Positions 1 through 8,236 of a stretch of DNA of 64,000 nucleotides are shown here, one piece after another (the stretch's first letter is position 1; the number at the start of each line of letters is the position of its first letter). Under the pieces are notes generated by a model that saw only the letters and a program-made list of their open reading frames with translations, did no database searches and was not told the origin of the DNA. The translations under genes and the position numbers were made by a program. Source of the stretch: Halorubrum ezzemoulense DSM 17463 (GTDB taxonomy: Archaea; Halobacteriota; Halobacteria; Halobacteriales; Haloferacaceae); the NCBI RefSeq assembly GCF_002114285.1, contig NZ_NEDJ01000011.1, forward strand, positions 1 through 64,000, written 5' to 3'.

Positions 1-427
1 CGCAGGTCCGTTCCAGCGAATCAACCGCTTGACGACCGGTTCTTCCGGTAGCTGTCCGTCGGGTCGGACAGCGGTCGTCAGTGGCGACACTGTCGCGTCG
101 GCGGCAGTCCGCCGCCGACAGCGACGGTCCATCCCGAAAATTATGCTCACCAGCGGTTCGAAGATCCTCCACAGCTAGTTCCATCTGATTCATCGCCATC
201 AGACGAGACTACGCGGCTGTCGATGTGATCGACTGAGACTAGCCTAGCACGACGAAACCACCAACCACCCATAGGACTTTAGTCCGACTCCGTCACGTGT
301 ATCTCACGAACCACACGAAGGCGACGGCCCCCGTCACGCTGCGTGACGAACTCAAACCCGTCACTGGGGGTTCGGCTTATATACACCCGGCCGCCGTCCT
401 GTCAATTTACTCCGTCAGAAAACGTGA
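1..427. other. Left-edge region without a confident gene
   Basis: No recognisable gene is seen here, and base composition is less G+C-rich than in neighbouring genes. On the minus strand an ATG at 197-199 opens a frame that stays open to the window edge (about 66 codons), but its translation resembles nothing I know and has mixed codon use, so I do not call it a gene. A 9-bp inverted repeat (GTCGGCGGC / GCCGCCGAC) lies near 90-112, and a triloop hairpin CGTCACG-CTG-CGTGACG is at 332-348. A TATA-like cttatatac near 378-386 could serve either strand. Confidence 0.4.
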
Positions 428-500
428 CGGGCGCGACGGGATTTGAACCCGCGGCATCTTGGTCCGGAACCAAGTGCTCTGTCCGCTGAGCTACGCGCCC
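428..500 (-). tRNA. tRNA-Arg (anticodon CCG)
   Basis: On the minus strand the sequence folds as a complete tRNA. The 7-bp acceptor stem is GGGCGCG (5' end at 500) pairing with CGCGCCC (429-435), with discriminator G at 428. The D-arm contains GTAGCTCAGCGG. The anticodon stem CTTGG/CCAAG encloses the loop TTCCGGA, giving anticodon CCG. The T-loop is GGTTCAAATCC. No intron is seen and CCA is not encoded. It reads arginine CGG codons. Two truncated genes lie immediately upstream of its 5' end (positions 528-1175), so this may be a recombination-prone locus. Confidence 0.96.
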
Positions 501-522
501 TCACGAGCCGGTATCCGCGGCG

Positions 523-534
523 AGCGTTTAACGC
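523..534 (-). promoter_or_regulatory. Putative TATA box of the tRNA-Arg gene
   Basis: On the minus strand GCGTTAAACGCT lies about 25-30 bases before the tRNA 5' end at 500, the spacing expected for a haloarchaeal TATA element. It overlaps the TAA stop (528-530) of the truncated gene fragment reading the same way, so the tRNA promoter is embedded in the end of that fragment. Confidence 0.5.
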
Positions 535-722
535 TTCTGACTCGGATCGTCGTCCGAGGCCCGCGGGTCAGTCTGCCACTCGAACGCTTCGCCCGTAGAG
601 TCGGCGGCGGCGCCACCGGCGGACGCGCCGCCGTCGGTTCGGGCTCGGTCGGTCGTGTCGCTCTCGCCGTCGATCGCGCCCGCGGCGTCGAACAGGCGGC
701 CGACGAACAGCAGTCCGGGGCG
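528..722 (-). pseudogene. C-terminal remnant of an unidentified protein
   Basis: A minus-strand frame ending in TAA at 528-530 reads like the tail of a genuine haloarchaeal protein. A hydrophobic stretch (PGLLFVGRLFDAAGAID) is followed by a charged, Ala/Gly/Asp-rich linker and the terminus DDDPSQKR. No start codon belongs to it: beyond about 720 the frame becomes the shadow of the plus-strand fragment beginning there. The original protein cannot be named; a membrane protein with an acidic tail is plausible. Its loss of the N-terminus coincides with loss of the N-terminus of the opposing gene, implying one deletion or rearrangement. Confidence 0.5.
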
Positions 723-1175
723 GCGCTCGACGACGACTCCCTCGACCTCCTCTTCGAGCGGATCGACGCCGCCGAGGAGTCGATCGTGGTCTTCGCCACC
801 GAGGTCTCCGCGCAGTTCGACGTCGACCGCGACGGACCGGCGCTCCTCGACCGGCTCCTCGCGGCGATCCGGGGCGGCGTCGACGTCTCCGTACTCATCT
901 CGCCGAGCGTGTTCGACGACGCGCGCGCCGCCGTCGACGAGGACCGGGCGACGCTGACGATCGCGCAGGGGCCCTTCGAGCTACGCGTCACCGAAGACGC
1001 GTACGGGAACTTCTATCTCATCGACGGCGAGGAAGTGTGCCTAGAGGTCGCCGACCCGCTTTCGCCCGACCGGCTGTTCGGCATGCTCGACCTCCGCGAC
1101 CGGGGATTCGCGGCGCGCGTGAACGAGGGCTTCGAGGCCGCGTGGGCGGACGGGGCCGTCGTCGACGAGGTGTGA
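717..1175 (+). pseudogene. C-terminal fragment of a TrmB-like regulator
   Basis: About 150 codons ending at TGA 1173-1175 resemble the effector (phospholipase-D-like) domain of TrmB-family transcriptional regulators. An ESIVVFATEVS strand is followed by a helix with a GGVDVSVLIS strand, then AYGNFYLIDGEEVCLEV, and the FEAAW terminal helix. The N-terminal winged-helix DNA-binding domain (about 80-100 residues in TrmB proteins) is missing. The frame stays open upstream but runs through sequence that codes on the other strand and into the tRNA, and its only upstream ATG (459) lies inside the tRNA. I therefore read it as a truncated, probably non-functional gene. The family call is from sequence pattern only. 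Confidence 0.5.
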
Positions 1176-1341
1176 CGCCCGCGGATCCGGCCGCTCGGGG
1201 GGTCGTCGGAGCGCGACCTGACCACCAGTCTGGACGGCCGCACCGGGTCCGGATGGATCGGGGCGTCCGTCGATTATCAAAACCAATTTCTCCGGCGCGC
1301 AGCTTTATCACCCCGCGTCCGTACCGTCGGTAGAACCCATA

Positions 1342-3012
1342 GTGACCTTCCGGCCATCCGACACGTCGACGCCCGACCGCGGCGGCGACGAGGGCGACGC
1401 CTCGGCGACGGATCCCCCCGAGACCGACGACGCAGAGCGGGCGGCTCGCGCGGAAACACGACCGGAGACCGTCAGAACGTGCGGCGCGCCCGCCGACCGG
1501 GAGTCGGGGACTCGCGACGGGGGGCCCCCGGACGGCGGCTCGGTCGAAGCGGACCGGTTCCTCCTCGCCGTCGCCGTGGACGGCGAGGTGTTGTTCGCCG
1601 GCCCGTCGGCGACGGACATCGTTGGCGTCGAGCGCGACGCGCTCGTCGGGAGCGACCTCCTCGACCGCGTCCACCCGAGCGACCGCGACCCGGTGGCCGA
1701 CGCGCTGTCGGCGGTCACAGCGAACCGGACGGTCACCCACCGCATCCGCCGCGCGAGCGGCGGGTACGCGTGGGTCGAGTCGATCGTCGAGGAGGAGCTC
1801 GCCCCGGAGTTCGGCGGCCGGATCGTCACGGTCCGTCGAGTCGACGTCGACCGAACCTTCCCAGAGCGCTACCGGGCCTTCCTCGAGTACGGTAGCGACC
1901 TCGTCACCGTCGTCGACGGCGACGGCCTCGTCGTCTACGAGAGCCCCTCCGTCGAGGAGGTGCTCGGCTACGAGCAGGGGTCGACCGTCGGGCGCTCCCC
2001 GCTCGGCTACGTCCACCCCGACGACCGCGAACGGGTGACGGAGCGGTTCTATCGCGCGCTCGACGAGCCGAACGCGGCGCCCACCCTGGAGTACCGCTAC
2101 CGCACTGCCGACGGCGACTGGGTCTGGCTGGAGTCGCGGACGCGCTCGCTGCCGGCCGACAGCCCCGTCGGCGAACTGCTCGTCAACTCCCGCGACGTCA
2201 CCGAGCGGAAGGCGCGCGAGCGGCGGCTCACCGACCGGAACGAGCGGCTCGACCGCTTCGCGAGCATCGTCTCGCACGACCTCCGGAACCCGCTGTCGGT
2301 GATCCGCGGCTCCATCGAGATGGCGCGGCTGCGCGGCGAGACGGAGCCCCTCGAACGCGGCGAGCGCGCCGTCGAACGGATCGACCAGCTCGTCTCGGAG
2401 CTGCTCACCCTCGCCCGGCAGGGGACCGGCATGGACGAGCCGACCGAGTTCGCGCTCGCGAGCGTCGCCCGCGACGCGTGGGAGACCGCCGCCGAGGGCG
2501 ACGAGCGCGTAGAGCTGGTCGTCGCCGGCGACGCGCAGGTGTACGGCGACCGGGGGCGGATGCGGCAGGCCCTGGAGAACCTGTTCCGCAACGCGAGGGA
2601 GCACGGGACGCCGGGCGCGGCGGAAGCCGCGGTCGACGGTTGCGAGGACGTGCCGACAGACGGGGACGAGGAGGCGCCGGCGTCCGGCGACGACGCGCTC
2701 ACCGTGCTCGTCACCGCCACCGACGAGGGGTTCCTCGTCGCGGACGACGGGGCCGGGATCGACCCCGAGGACCGCGGCTCCGTGTTCGAGTCCGGGTTCA
2801 CGACCCGAGCCGACGGGACGGGGTACGGGCTCGACATCGTCCGCGAGATCGTCGAGTCCCACGGGTGGACGGTCGAACTCCGCTGCGACGCCGACGGCCC
2901 CGTCGGGCTCCCGGACGGGCGGCAGCTCCGGATCCCGGAGGGCGCGTGCTTCGAGGTGTGCGCCCCCGACCCGGCCGACACCGACCCCGAGGAGCCCTGG
3001 ATCGATCGGTAG
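1342..3012 (+). CDS. PAS-domain sensor histidine kinase
   Basis: A 556-residue soluble sensor kinase. After a charged N-terminus come two PAS domains (about residues 70-165 and 173-291), a HisKA dimerisation domain with the phospho-acceptor His near residue 311 (IVSHDLRNPLSVI), and a HATPase domain. The latter has an N-box (ALENLFRNAREHG, near 410) and G-boxes (DDGAGIDPEDRG and GTGYGLDIVREIVESHGW). An acidic loop of about 25 residues interrupts the ATPase domain after the N-box, common in halophiles. No transmembrane segment is visible, so it should sense a cytoplasmic signal. The start is GTG 1342; TATA-like ctttatca lies about 35 bases upstream. No response regulator is adjacent. Confidence 0.9.
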   Translation: MTFRPSDTSTPDRGGDEGDASATDPPETDDAERAARAETRPETVRTCGAPADRESGTRDGGPPDGGSVEADRFLLAVAVDGEVLFAGPSATDIVGVERDALVGSDLLDRVHPSDRDPVADALSAVTANRTVTHRIRRASGGYAWVESIVEEELAPEFGGRIVTVRRVDVDRTFPERYRAFLEYGSDLVTVVDGDGLVVYESPSVEEVLGYEQGSTVGRSPLGYVHPDDRERVTERFYRALDEPNAAPTLEYRYRTADGDWVWLESRTRSLPADSPVGELLVNSRDVTERKARERRLTDRNERLDRFASIVSHDLRNPLSVIRGSIEMARLRGETEPLERGERAVERIDQLVSELLTLARQGTGMDEPTEFALASVARDAWETAAEGDERVELVVAGDAQVYGDRGRMRQALENLFRNAREHGTPGAAEAAVDGCEDVPTDGDEEAPASGDDALTVLVTATDEGFLVADDGAGIDPEDRGSVFESGFTTRADGTGYGLDIVREIVESHGWTVELRCDADGPVGLPDGRQLRIPEGACFEVCAPDPADTDPEEPWIDR

Positions 3013-3058
3013 GGGGAGGACCCGGCGCGTTTATTCCTCGCGGCCGCCAATTCGGCCC

Positions 3059-3565
3059 GTGAGCGTCGCCGACCTGACGGTCCGGCAGGCCGAGCGCGCC
3101 GACCTCCTCGCGGTGGTCCGGATCGAGCGCGCCTGCTTCTCGGACCCGTGGCCGCACGACGCCTTCGAGCGACTGCTGGACGAGCCGGCGTTCCTCGTGG
3201 CGGAGCGTGAGGACGCGGTCGTCGGGTTCGTCGTCGCCGACCGGACGCCGAACCACGGCCGGGACATCGGCCACGTCAAGGACCTGGCCGTCCACCCCGA
3301 CGCCCGCGGCGAGGGGATCGGGCGGACCCTCCTCCGGTCGGCGCTGGCGCGGCTCCGCGCGACCGGCGTCGCGGTCGTCCGCCTGGAGGTGCGCGAGGGG
3401 AACGACCCCGCCCGCTCGCTGTACGCCGACGAGGGGTTCGAACCGGTCCGGCGGGTCGGCGGCTACTACCGCGACGGCGAGGACGCGCTCGTGCTCGTCG
3501 TCGACCTCGCCGCGTGGGCCGGGCGAGCGGGGTCGGGCGGCGGCGACGGTGTAGAGTCGAGGTAA
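3059..3565 (+). CDS. rimI: GNAT N-acetyltransferase, RimI-like
   Basis: A 168-residue GNAT-fold acetyltransferase of the RimI/Ard1 type, which acetylates protein N-termini with acetyl-CoA. The N-terminus has the RimI pattern VRIERACFSDPWPHDAF. The acetyl-CoA-binding motif A is VKDLAVHPDARGEGIGRTLL (about residues 76-95), followed by LEVREGNDPARSLYADEGF (motif B) and GYYRDGEDALVLVV. It starts with GTG at 3059, 46 bases after the kinase stop, and may be co-transcribed with it. Function beyond the family is inferred; haloarchaea often carry one RimI-like N-terminal acetyltransferase. Confidence 0.85.
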   Translation: MSVADLTVRQAERADLLAVVRIERACFSDPWPHDAFERLLDEPAFLVAEREDAVVGFVVADRTPNHGRDIGHVKDLAVHPDARGEGIGRTLLRSALARLRATGVAVVRLEVREGNDPARSLYADEGFEPVRRVGGYYRDGEDALVLVVDLAAWAGRAGSGGGDGVESR

Positions 3566-3638
3566 CGCGCCGCACGCCTATCGGCTTGCGGCGCGGGGTT
3601 TGCCAAGGCTTAGTGTCCGGGAGGCCGACCCGATCGGT

Positions 3639-5438
3639 ATGAGTTCGGTTCCCGAGCGGTCCGAGATCGACGCCGAGTACAAGTGGGACCTCGACGGCAT
3701 CTACGCCGACGACGAGGCGTGGGAGGCCGCCTACGAGACGGTTTCCGACCGGATCGGCGAGCTGGCCGACTACGAGGGGCGCGCGACCGAGGACGCCGCA
3801 ACCCTCCTCGAGCTCCTCGAACTGCGCGAGGAGATCTTCCGCGAGCTCCAGCAGGTGATGACGTACGCCCGGCTCCGGAGCGCCGAGGACACGCGGAACC
3901 AGGAGTACCAGGCGATGTCGGCGAAGGCGTCGTCGCTCGGCTCCGAGGCGTCGAGCGCGATCTCGTATCTCGACCCCGAGATCCAGTCGCTGACCGAGGC
4001 GGACGTGGCGGACTTCGTCGACGACGAGCCCGGGCTCGCGGAGTACGAACACTACTTCGACGACGTGCTGCGCAAGAAGCCGCACACGCGGTCGAGCGAG
4101 GTCGAGGAGGTGCTCGCGGACCTCTCGGAGGTCACCGACGCGCCGAGCGAGATCTACTCGATGTTGACGAACGCCGACATGACCTACGGCGTCGTCGAGG
4201 ACCCGGACGGCGAGGAGGTCGAGATCACGCAGGCGAACTTCACGAAGCTCCAGACCAACCCGGACCGCGAGTTCCGCGAGCGCGTCCACGAGACGTTCTA
4301 CGACGAGTGGGCCGACGTGCGCAACGCGGTCGGCACGTCGCTGGAGAAGGCCGTCCGCGAACACGTCACGAGCGCCGAGATCCGCGACTACGACTCCGCG
4401 CGCGCCGCGGCGCTCGACGGTTCGAACGTCCCCGTCGAGGTGTACGACACGCTCGTCGACACCGTCGACGACAACCTCGACGTGCTTCACCGCCACGCCG
4501 ACCTGAAGGCCGAGGCGCTCGGCGTCGACCGGCTACAGAGCCACGACCTCTACATGTCGCTGACGGGCGACCAGGGTCCGGACGTGGAGTACGAACAGGC
4601 CCGCGAGTGGGTGATCAAGGCGGTCGCGCCGCTGGGCGAGGAGTATCAGGAGCGACTGGCGGAGGGGCTCGACTCGCGGTGGGTCGACGTGTACGAGAAC
4701 CGCGGGAAGCGCTCGGGCGCGTTCTCCTCGGGCACCTACGACACCCAGCCGTACATCATGATGAACTACCAGGACGACATCGCCTCGATGTACACGCTGG
4801 CCCACGAGCTCGGCCACTCGATGCACTCCGAGCTGGCGGGCGACGCGCAGCCGTGGCACGACGCGAGCTACGAGATATTCGTCGCGGAGATCGCGTCGAC
4901 GGTCAACGAGACCCTGCTCACCCACCACCTGCTCGACACCGTCGAGGACGACGAGCTCCGCACCCACGTCCTCGACGAGTACCTCGAACGCTTCCGCTCG
5001 ACCCTCTTCCGCCAGACGATGTTCGCGACGTTCGAACAGGAGATCCACGAGCGCGTGGAGGCCGGCGACGCGCTCACCCCCGACGCGTTCGACGAGATCT
5101 ACGGCGACTTGAAGGGGGACTACTACGCGCCCGCCGAACTCACCGGCGGCATCGAGCGCGAGTGGCAGCGTATTCCGCACTTCTACTACGACTTCTACGT
5201 CTACCAGTACGCGACCGGCATCTCCGCCGCGGCCGCGATCGTCGAGCGCGTCCTCGACGAGGGCGACGAGGCCGCCGCCGACTACCGCGAGATGCTGCGG
5301 GCGGGCGGCTCCGACTACCCGCTCGACGTGGTCGAACTCGCCGGCATCGACATGGCCTCGCCCGACCCGATCGAGTCCGCCATCGGGATCTACGACGAGT
5401 ACCTCGACGAGATCGCGGCGCTGCTCGACCTAGAGTAA
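3639..5438 (+). CDS. pepF: Oligoendopeptidase F (M3 metallopeptidase)
   Basis: A 599-residue M3-family zinc peptidase that cleaves short peptides in the cytoplasm. It has the PepF N-terminal region (YKWDLDGIYADDEAWE), the catalytic HEXXH zinc motif at about residues 389-393 within TLAHELGHSMHSELA, and the downstream glutamate region ASYEIFVAEIASTVNE that supplies the third ligand. ATG 3639 is preferred over an in-frame TTG at 3600 because homologues begin close to the YKWDL block. No signal peptide or membrane segment is seen. The protein is very acidic. It is probably a stand-alone gene with convergent or unrelated neighbours. Confidence 0.93.
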   Translation: MSSVPERSEIDAEYKWDLDGIYADDEAWEAAYETVSDRIGELADYEGRATEDAATLLELLELREEIFRELQQVMTYARLRSAEDTRNQEYQAMSAKASSLGSEASSAISYLDPEIQSLTEADVADFVDDEPGLAEYEHYFDDVLRKKPHTRSSEVEEVLADLSEVTDAPSEIYSMLTNADMTYGVVEDPDGEEVEITQANFTKLQTNPDREFRERVHETFYDEWADVRNAVGTSLEKAVREHVTSAEIRDYDSARAAALDGSNVPVEVYDTLVDTVDDNLDVLHRHADLKAEALGVDRLQSHDLYMSLTGDQGPDVEYEQAREWVIKAVAPLGEEYQERLAEGLDSRWVDVYENRGKRSGAFSSGTYDTQPYIMMNYQDDIASMYTLAHELGHSMHSELAGDAQPWHDASYEIFVAEIASTVNETLLTHHLLDTVEDDELRTHVLDEYLERFRSTLFRQTMFATFEQEIHERVEAGDALTPDAFDEIYGDLKGDYYAPAELTGGIEREWQRIPHFYYDFYVYQYATGISAAAAIVERVLDEGDEAAADYREMLRAGGSDYPLDVVELAGIDMASPDPIESAIGIYDEYLDEIAALLDLE

Positions 5439-5613
5439 CGCCGACGCGCGGGAGTCGACTGATCCCTCCGACGGGCCGGCGCAGTCCGGCCCCCGAACGA
5501 CCGAGCCGGCGGCCCAAAGCATATGATTCGCTCGGCCGAACCCGCCCGCCGGGAGGGACCGCAGGCTGCTCGTCGTCCCGGGTGTCCTCCTCCTGCTCGC
5601 CCTGATCGCGGAC

Positions 5614-6030
5614 GTGAGGGTCGTCCGCTGGGAGGCGGCGCTCCGCGCGGGACCGGGGCTCGAACGACACCGGACCGTGAACGCGACCGGCCTCCCCGCG
5701 AGGTGCGCAGAGGCCGCCGTCGCCCTCGCCGACGGCGACGACGTCTCGATGCGGGGGTATCGGATCGCTCCCGGCTCCCTCGATCTCGTCGTCGAACCCA
5801 CCTCCGCCTCCGGTCGGTGGGCGCTCGGCGACGCGAACTGCGCGGACCGCCTCGCCGGAGTCGACGACCTGCGCGTCGACGGCCGCTCGTACCGGGTGCT
5901 CGGTCAGTACTTGCGCGGGCGAGTTGACCGGACCGCGCTGTTCGGGCTGGCGCGGCTCGGGAGCGGAGTCGTGGGCGTCGGACTGCTCGCGGTCGGGCTC
6001 CTCGCGACCGTCGGTCGGGACTCCGAGTGA
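5614..6030 (+). CDS. Two-span membrane protein, N-terminus disturbed
   Basis: I do not recognise the family. From GTG 5614 the product has about 138 residues: a basic start, a globular part with two cysteines (ARCAEAAV and DANCADRL, possibly exterior), and a C-terminal membrane segment (GSGVVGVGLLAVGLLATVG). The frame is open upstream from 5527 and there encodes an excellent hydrophobic helix, LLVVPGVLLLLALIADV, but without ATG or GTG. An ATG at 5523 lies one frame away. The natural protein probably starts at 5523 with two membrane spans and has suffered a one-base frameshift near 5526-5565, or there is a sequencing error. Confidence 0.5.
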   Translation: MRVVRWEAALRAGPGLERHRTVNATGLPARCAEAAVALADGDDVSMRGYRIAPGSLDLVVEPTSASGRWALGDANCADRLAGVDDLRVDGRSYRVLGQYLRGRVDRTALFGLARLGSGVVGVGLLAVGLLATVGRDSE

Positions 6031-6120
6031 CGGCGGTGGCCGGTTCCGACCGGCCGCTCACCGGGAACCACCGCCGCTCATCCTCCAATTTTATTAGCTG
6101 TCTGAGCAGTTACCGACGGT

Positions 6121-6933
6121 ATGGAGTGGCACGAGCGTTCGGAGGCCGGGGCGGACACGCTGCGCCGACAGGCGGTTCGAATTCCGCTCCCCGACAGGGA
6201 GGCGGAACGGGACCTCCACGAGAACATGGCCCGGATCGCGGACGCCGGCGAGCGGAAGGCCCGGCTACTCGACGATCCGGACGTCCCGCTGACGGAAGTG
6301 TACGAGGACGAACTGGACGAGATGCGACAGAGCTTCGAGTACCGCTTACAGCAGGTCGCCGGCGAGGAGTACTACGACGTCGCGACCGCGTATCTCGACG
6401 GCGAACGCGACGACTGGATCGGAGCGCTCGCCGCGTACTACTTGGAGTGTTACTACCGCTTACAGGAACGCTACACTGTCGACGAACAGATATTCTTTCT
6501 GTTGATCCTCCGATACCCGGACTGTTTCACGGTGAACCTCAGTTTCCTCGGCGGTGAGATCAGCCGAGACGCGGTTCGGTACGAGTCCTCCGCGCTCGCG
6601 GACGCGGACCTCACGGAACGTGGTCAGGAGCAGTACTACGCGGACAGCCAGTACTCCCAACACGAGGCCGCGGAGTACCTCCGCGAGAGCGTCGGCTGTA
6701 TCCGCGAGGCGTTCCCGGACCCGGACGCGACCTCGGCCGAACGGTGGCAGTACGGCGGGTTCATCCATCTCACCGGACGGCAGGGGCCGACGTTCGCGGA
6801 GCTCCTCGACTCCTGGGCTCCGGACCCGGACCGGTTCGACGAGCCGGCCGCCACGCCCGATATCGTTCCGGAGGGGCCGGAGGCAAGACGAGCGAAGCGA
6901 ACGCTCCTCACCGACGCCGAAGTGTTGATCTGA
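6121..6933 (+). CDS. Unknown 270-residue soluble protein
   Basis: I cannot assign a family. The protein is acidic and soluble, with an unusual density of tyrosines and aromatics in helical stretches (EEYYDVATAYL, AAYYLECYYRLQERY, IFFLLILRYPDCF, EQYYADSQYSQHEAAEYL). Its codon use is visibly less G+C-biased at third positions than its neighbours, suggesting recent acquisition. ATG 6121 is preceded by tttattag near 6089-6096, about 27 bases upstream, fitting a leaderless message with its own promoter. It is monocistronic: the gene before ends at 6030 and the next begins at 7054. Confidence 0.75.
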   Translation: MEWHERSEAGADTLRRQAVRIPLPDREAERDLHENMARIADAGERKARLLDDPDVPLTEVYEDELDEMRQSFEYRLQQVAGEEYYDVATAYLDGERDDWIGALAAYYLECYYRLQERYTVDEQIFFLLILRYPDCFTVNLSFLGGEISRDAVRYESSALADADLTERGQEQYYADSQYSQHEAAEYLRESVGCIREAFPDPDATSAERWQYGGFIHLTGRQGPTFAELLDSWAPDPDRFDEPAATPDIVPEGPEARRAKRTLLTDAEVLI

Positions 6934-7053
6934 CGGTCGCGGACCGGTCTCGACGGTCGGCGGCAACCGGGCGGACTCGTCGCGGCCCAGCTTGCGGGGA
7001 CCGGTCCGACCGTCCCGGCACCGATTTACCGCTCCCCCGCGACACGAGTAATC

Positions 7054-8199
7054 ATGGACGAACGCGTACGCGAGCACGCCGAGGTGCTTGTCGACTGGAG
7101 CGCGCGGATCGAGGCCGGCGACGACGTGGTTGTCAGCGTCGCGGAGGACGCCCACGAGCTGGGGGTCGCGGTCGCCGAAGCCCTCGGCGAGCGGGGCGCG
7201 AACGCCACGATGATGTACGGCTCCGCGGAGCTCTCCCGCGCCTATCTGAAAGGCGTCGAGGCCGGGACCGACGGCGATGTCGAGGCGGACGACTTCGACT
7301 CGGACCCCGCGGTCGAGCGCGCGATGTTCGAGGCCGCCGACGCCTACCTCCGAGTCGGGGGCGGGCGCAACACCACCGCGGTCGCGGACGTCGACCGCCC
7401 GACCCGGCAAGCGTACGCGAAGGCGCGGCAGGGCGTCCGCGAGGCGCGGATGGACACCGACTGGGTGTCGACGGTCCACCCGACGCGGAGCCTCGCCCAG
7501 CAGGCGGGGATGGCCTACGAGGAGTACCAAGAGTTCGTCTACGACGCCGTCCTCCGCGACTGGGAGTCCCTCGCCGACGAGATGGCCGAGATGAAGTCGG
7601 TCCTCGACGCGGGCGACGAGGTCCGGATCGTCACCGAGCGTGACGGCGCTCCCGACACCGACGTGACGATGTCGATCGCGGGCCGCACCGCGGTTAACTC
7701 CGCCGCCTCCGTCGCGTACGACTCGCACAACCTCCCTTCCGGTGAGGTGTTCACCGCGCCGTACGACACCGAGGGCGAGGTCTTCTTCGACGTGCCGATG
7801 ACGATCGACGCGACGCGGGTCCGGAACGTTCACCTCGCGTTCGAGGGCGGCGAGGTCGTCGACTTCTCAGCGGAGTCCGGCGAGGAGGCAGTCGCGGACG
7901 TCCTCGACACCGACGACGGCGCGCGGCGGCTGGGCGAGCTCGGGATCGGGATGAACCGCGGCATCGACCGGTTCACCGACTCGATCCTCTTCGACGAGAA
8001 GATGGGCGACACCGTCCACCTCGCGGTCGGCCGCGCCTACGACGCCTGCCTGCCGGAGGGCGAGTCCGGCAACGACAGCGCGGTCCACGTCGACATGATC
8101 TCCGACGTGAGCGAGCGCTCCCGGATGGAGATCGACGGCGAGGTCGTCCAGCGGAACGGGACGTTCCGGTGGGAGGACGGCTTCGAGGCGGAGAACTGA
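7054..8199 (+). CDS. M29-family metallo-aminopeptidase
   Basis: A 381-residue member of peptidase family M29 (thermophilic aminopeptidase T/AmpS type), which removes N-terminal amino acids from peptides using a co-catalytic metal pair. Expected ligand positions are recognisable: a Glu in NLPSGEVFTAP, a Glu in RRLGELGIGMN, a His in DTVHLAVGRAYDA with the catalytic Tyr after it, and His and Asp in AVHVDMISD. The DTEGEVFFDVPM segment between them is typical. ATG 7054 follows a TATA-like gatttacc at about 30 bases. Cytoplasmic; with pepF it would serve peptide turnover. Confidence 0.85.
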   Translation: MDERVREHAEVLVDWSARIEAGDDVVVSVAEDAHELGVAVAEALGERGANATMMYGSAELSRAYLKGVEAGTDGDVEADDFDSDPAVERAMFEAADAYLRVGGGRNTTAVADVDRPTRQAYAKARQGVREARMDTDWVSTVHPTRSLAQQAGMAYEEYQEFVYDAVLRDWESLADEMAEMKSVLDAGDEVRIVTERDGAPDTDVTMSIAGRTAVNSAASVAYDSHNLPSGEVFTAPYDTEGEVFFDVPMTIDATRVRNVHLAFEGGEVVDFSAESGEEAVADVLDTDDGARRLGELGIGMNRGIDRFTDSILFDEKMGDTVHLAVGRAYDACLPEGESGNDSAVHVDMISDVSERSRMEIDGEVVQRNGTFRWEDGFEAEN

Positions 8200-8236
8200 C
8201 CCTGTCAGAAACGGGGCAGCGAAGGGCGGACCGCGG

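Noticed and set aside
1-199. Minus-strand frame open to the left window edge
   Set aside because: No start context, no recognisable homology and mixed codon use; too weak to call a partial gene.
459-716. Upstream extension of the TrmB-like frame to ATG 459
   Set aside because: The ATG lies inside the tRNA gene, and the stretch up to about 716 reads better as the tail of a minus-strand gene.
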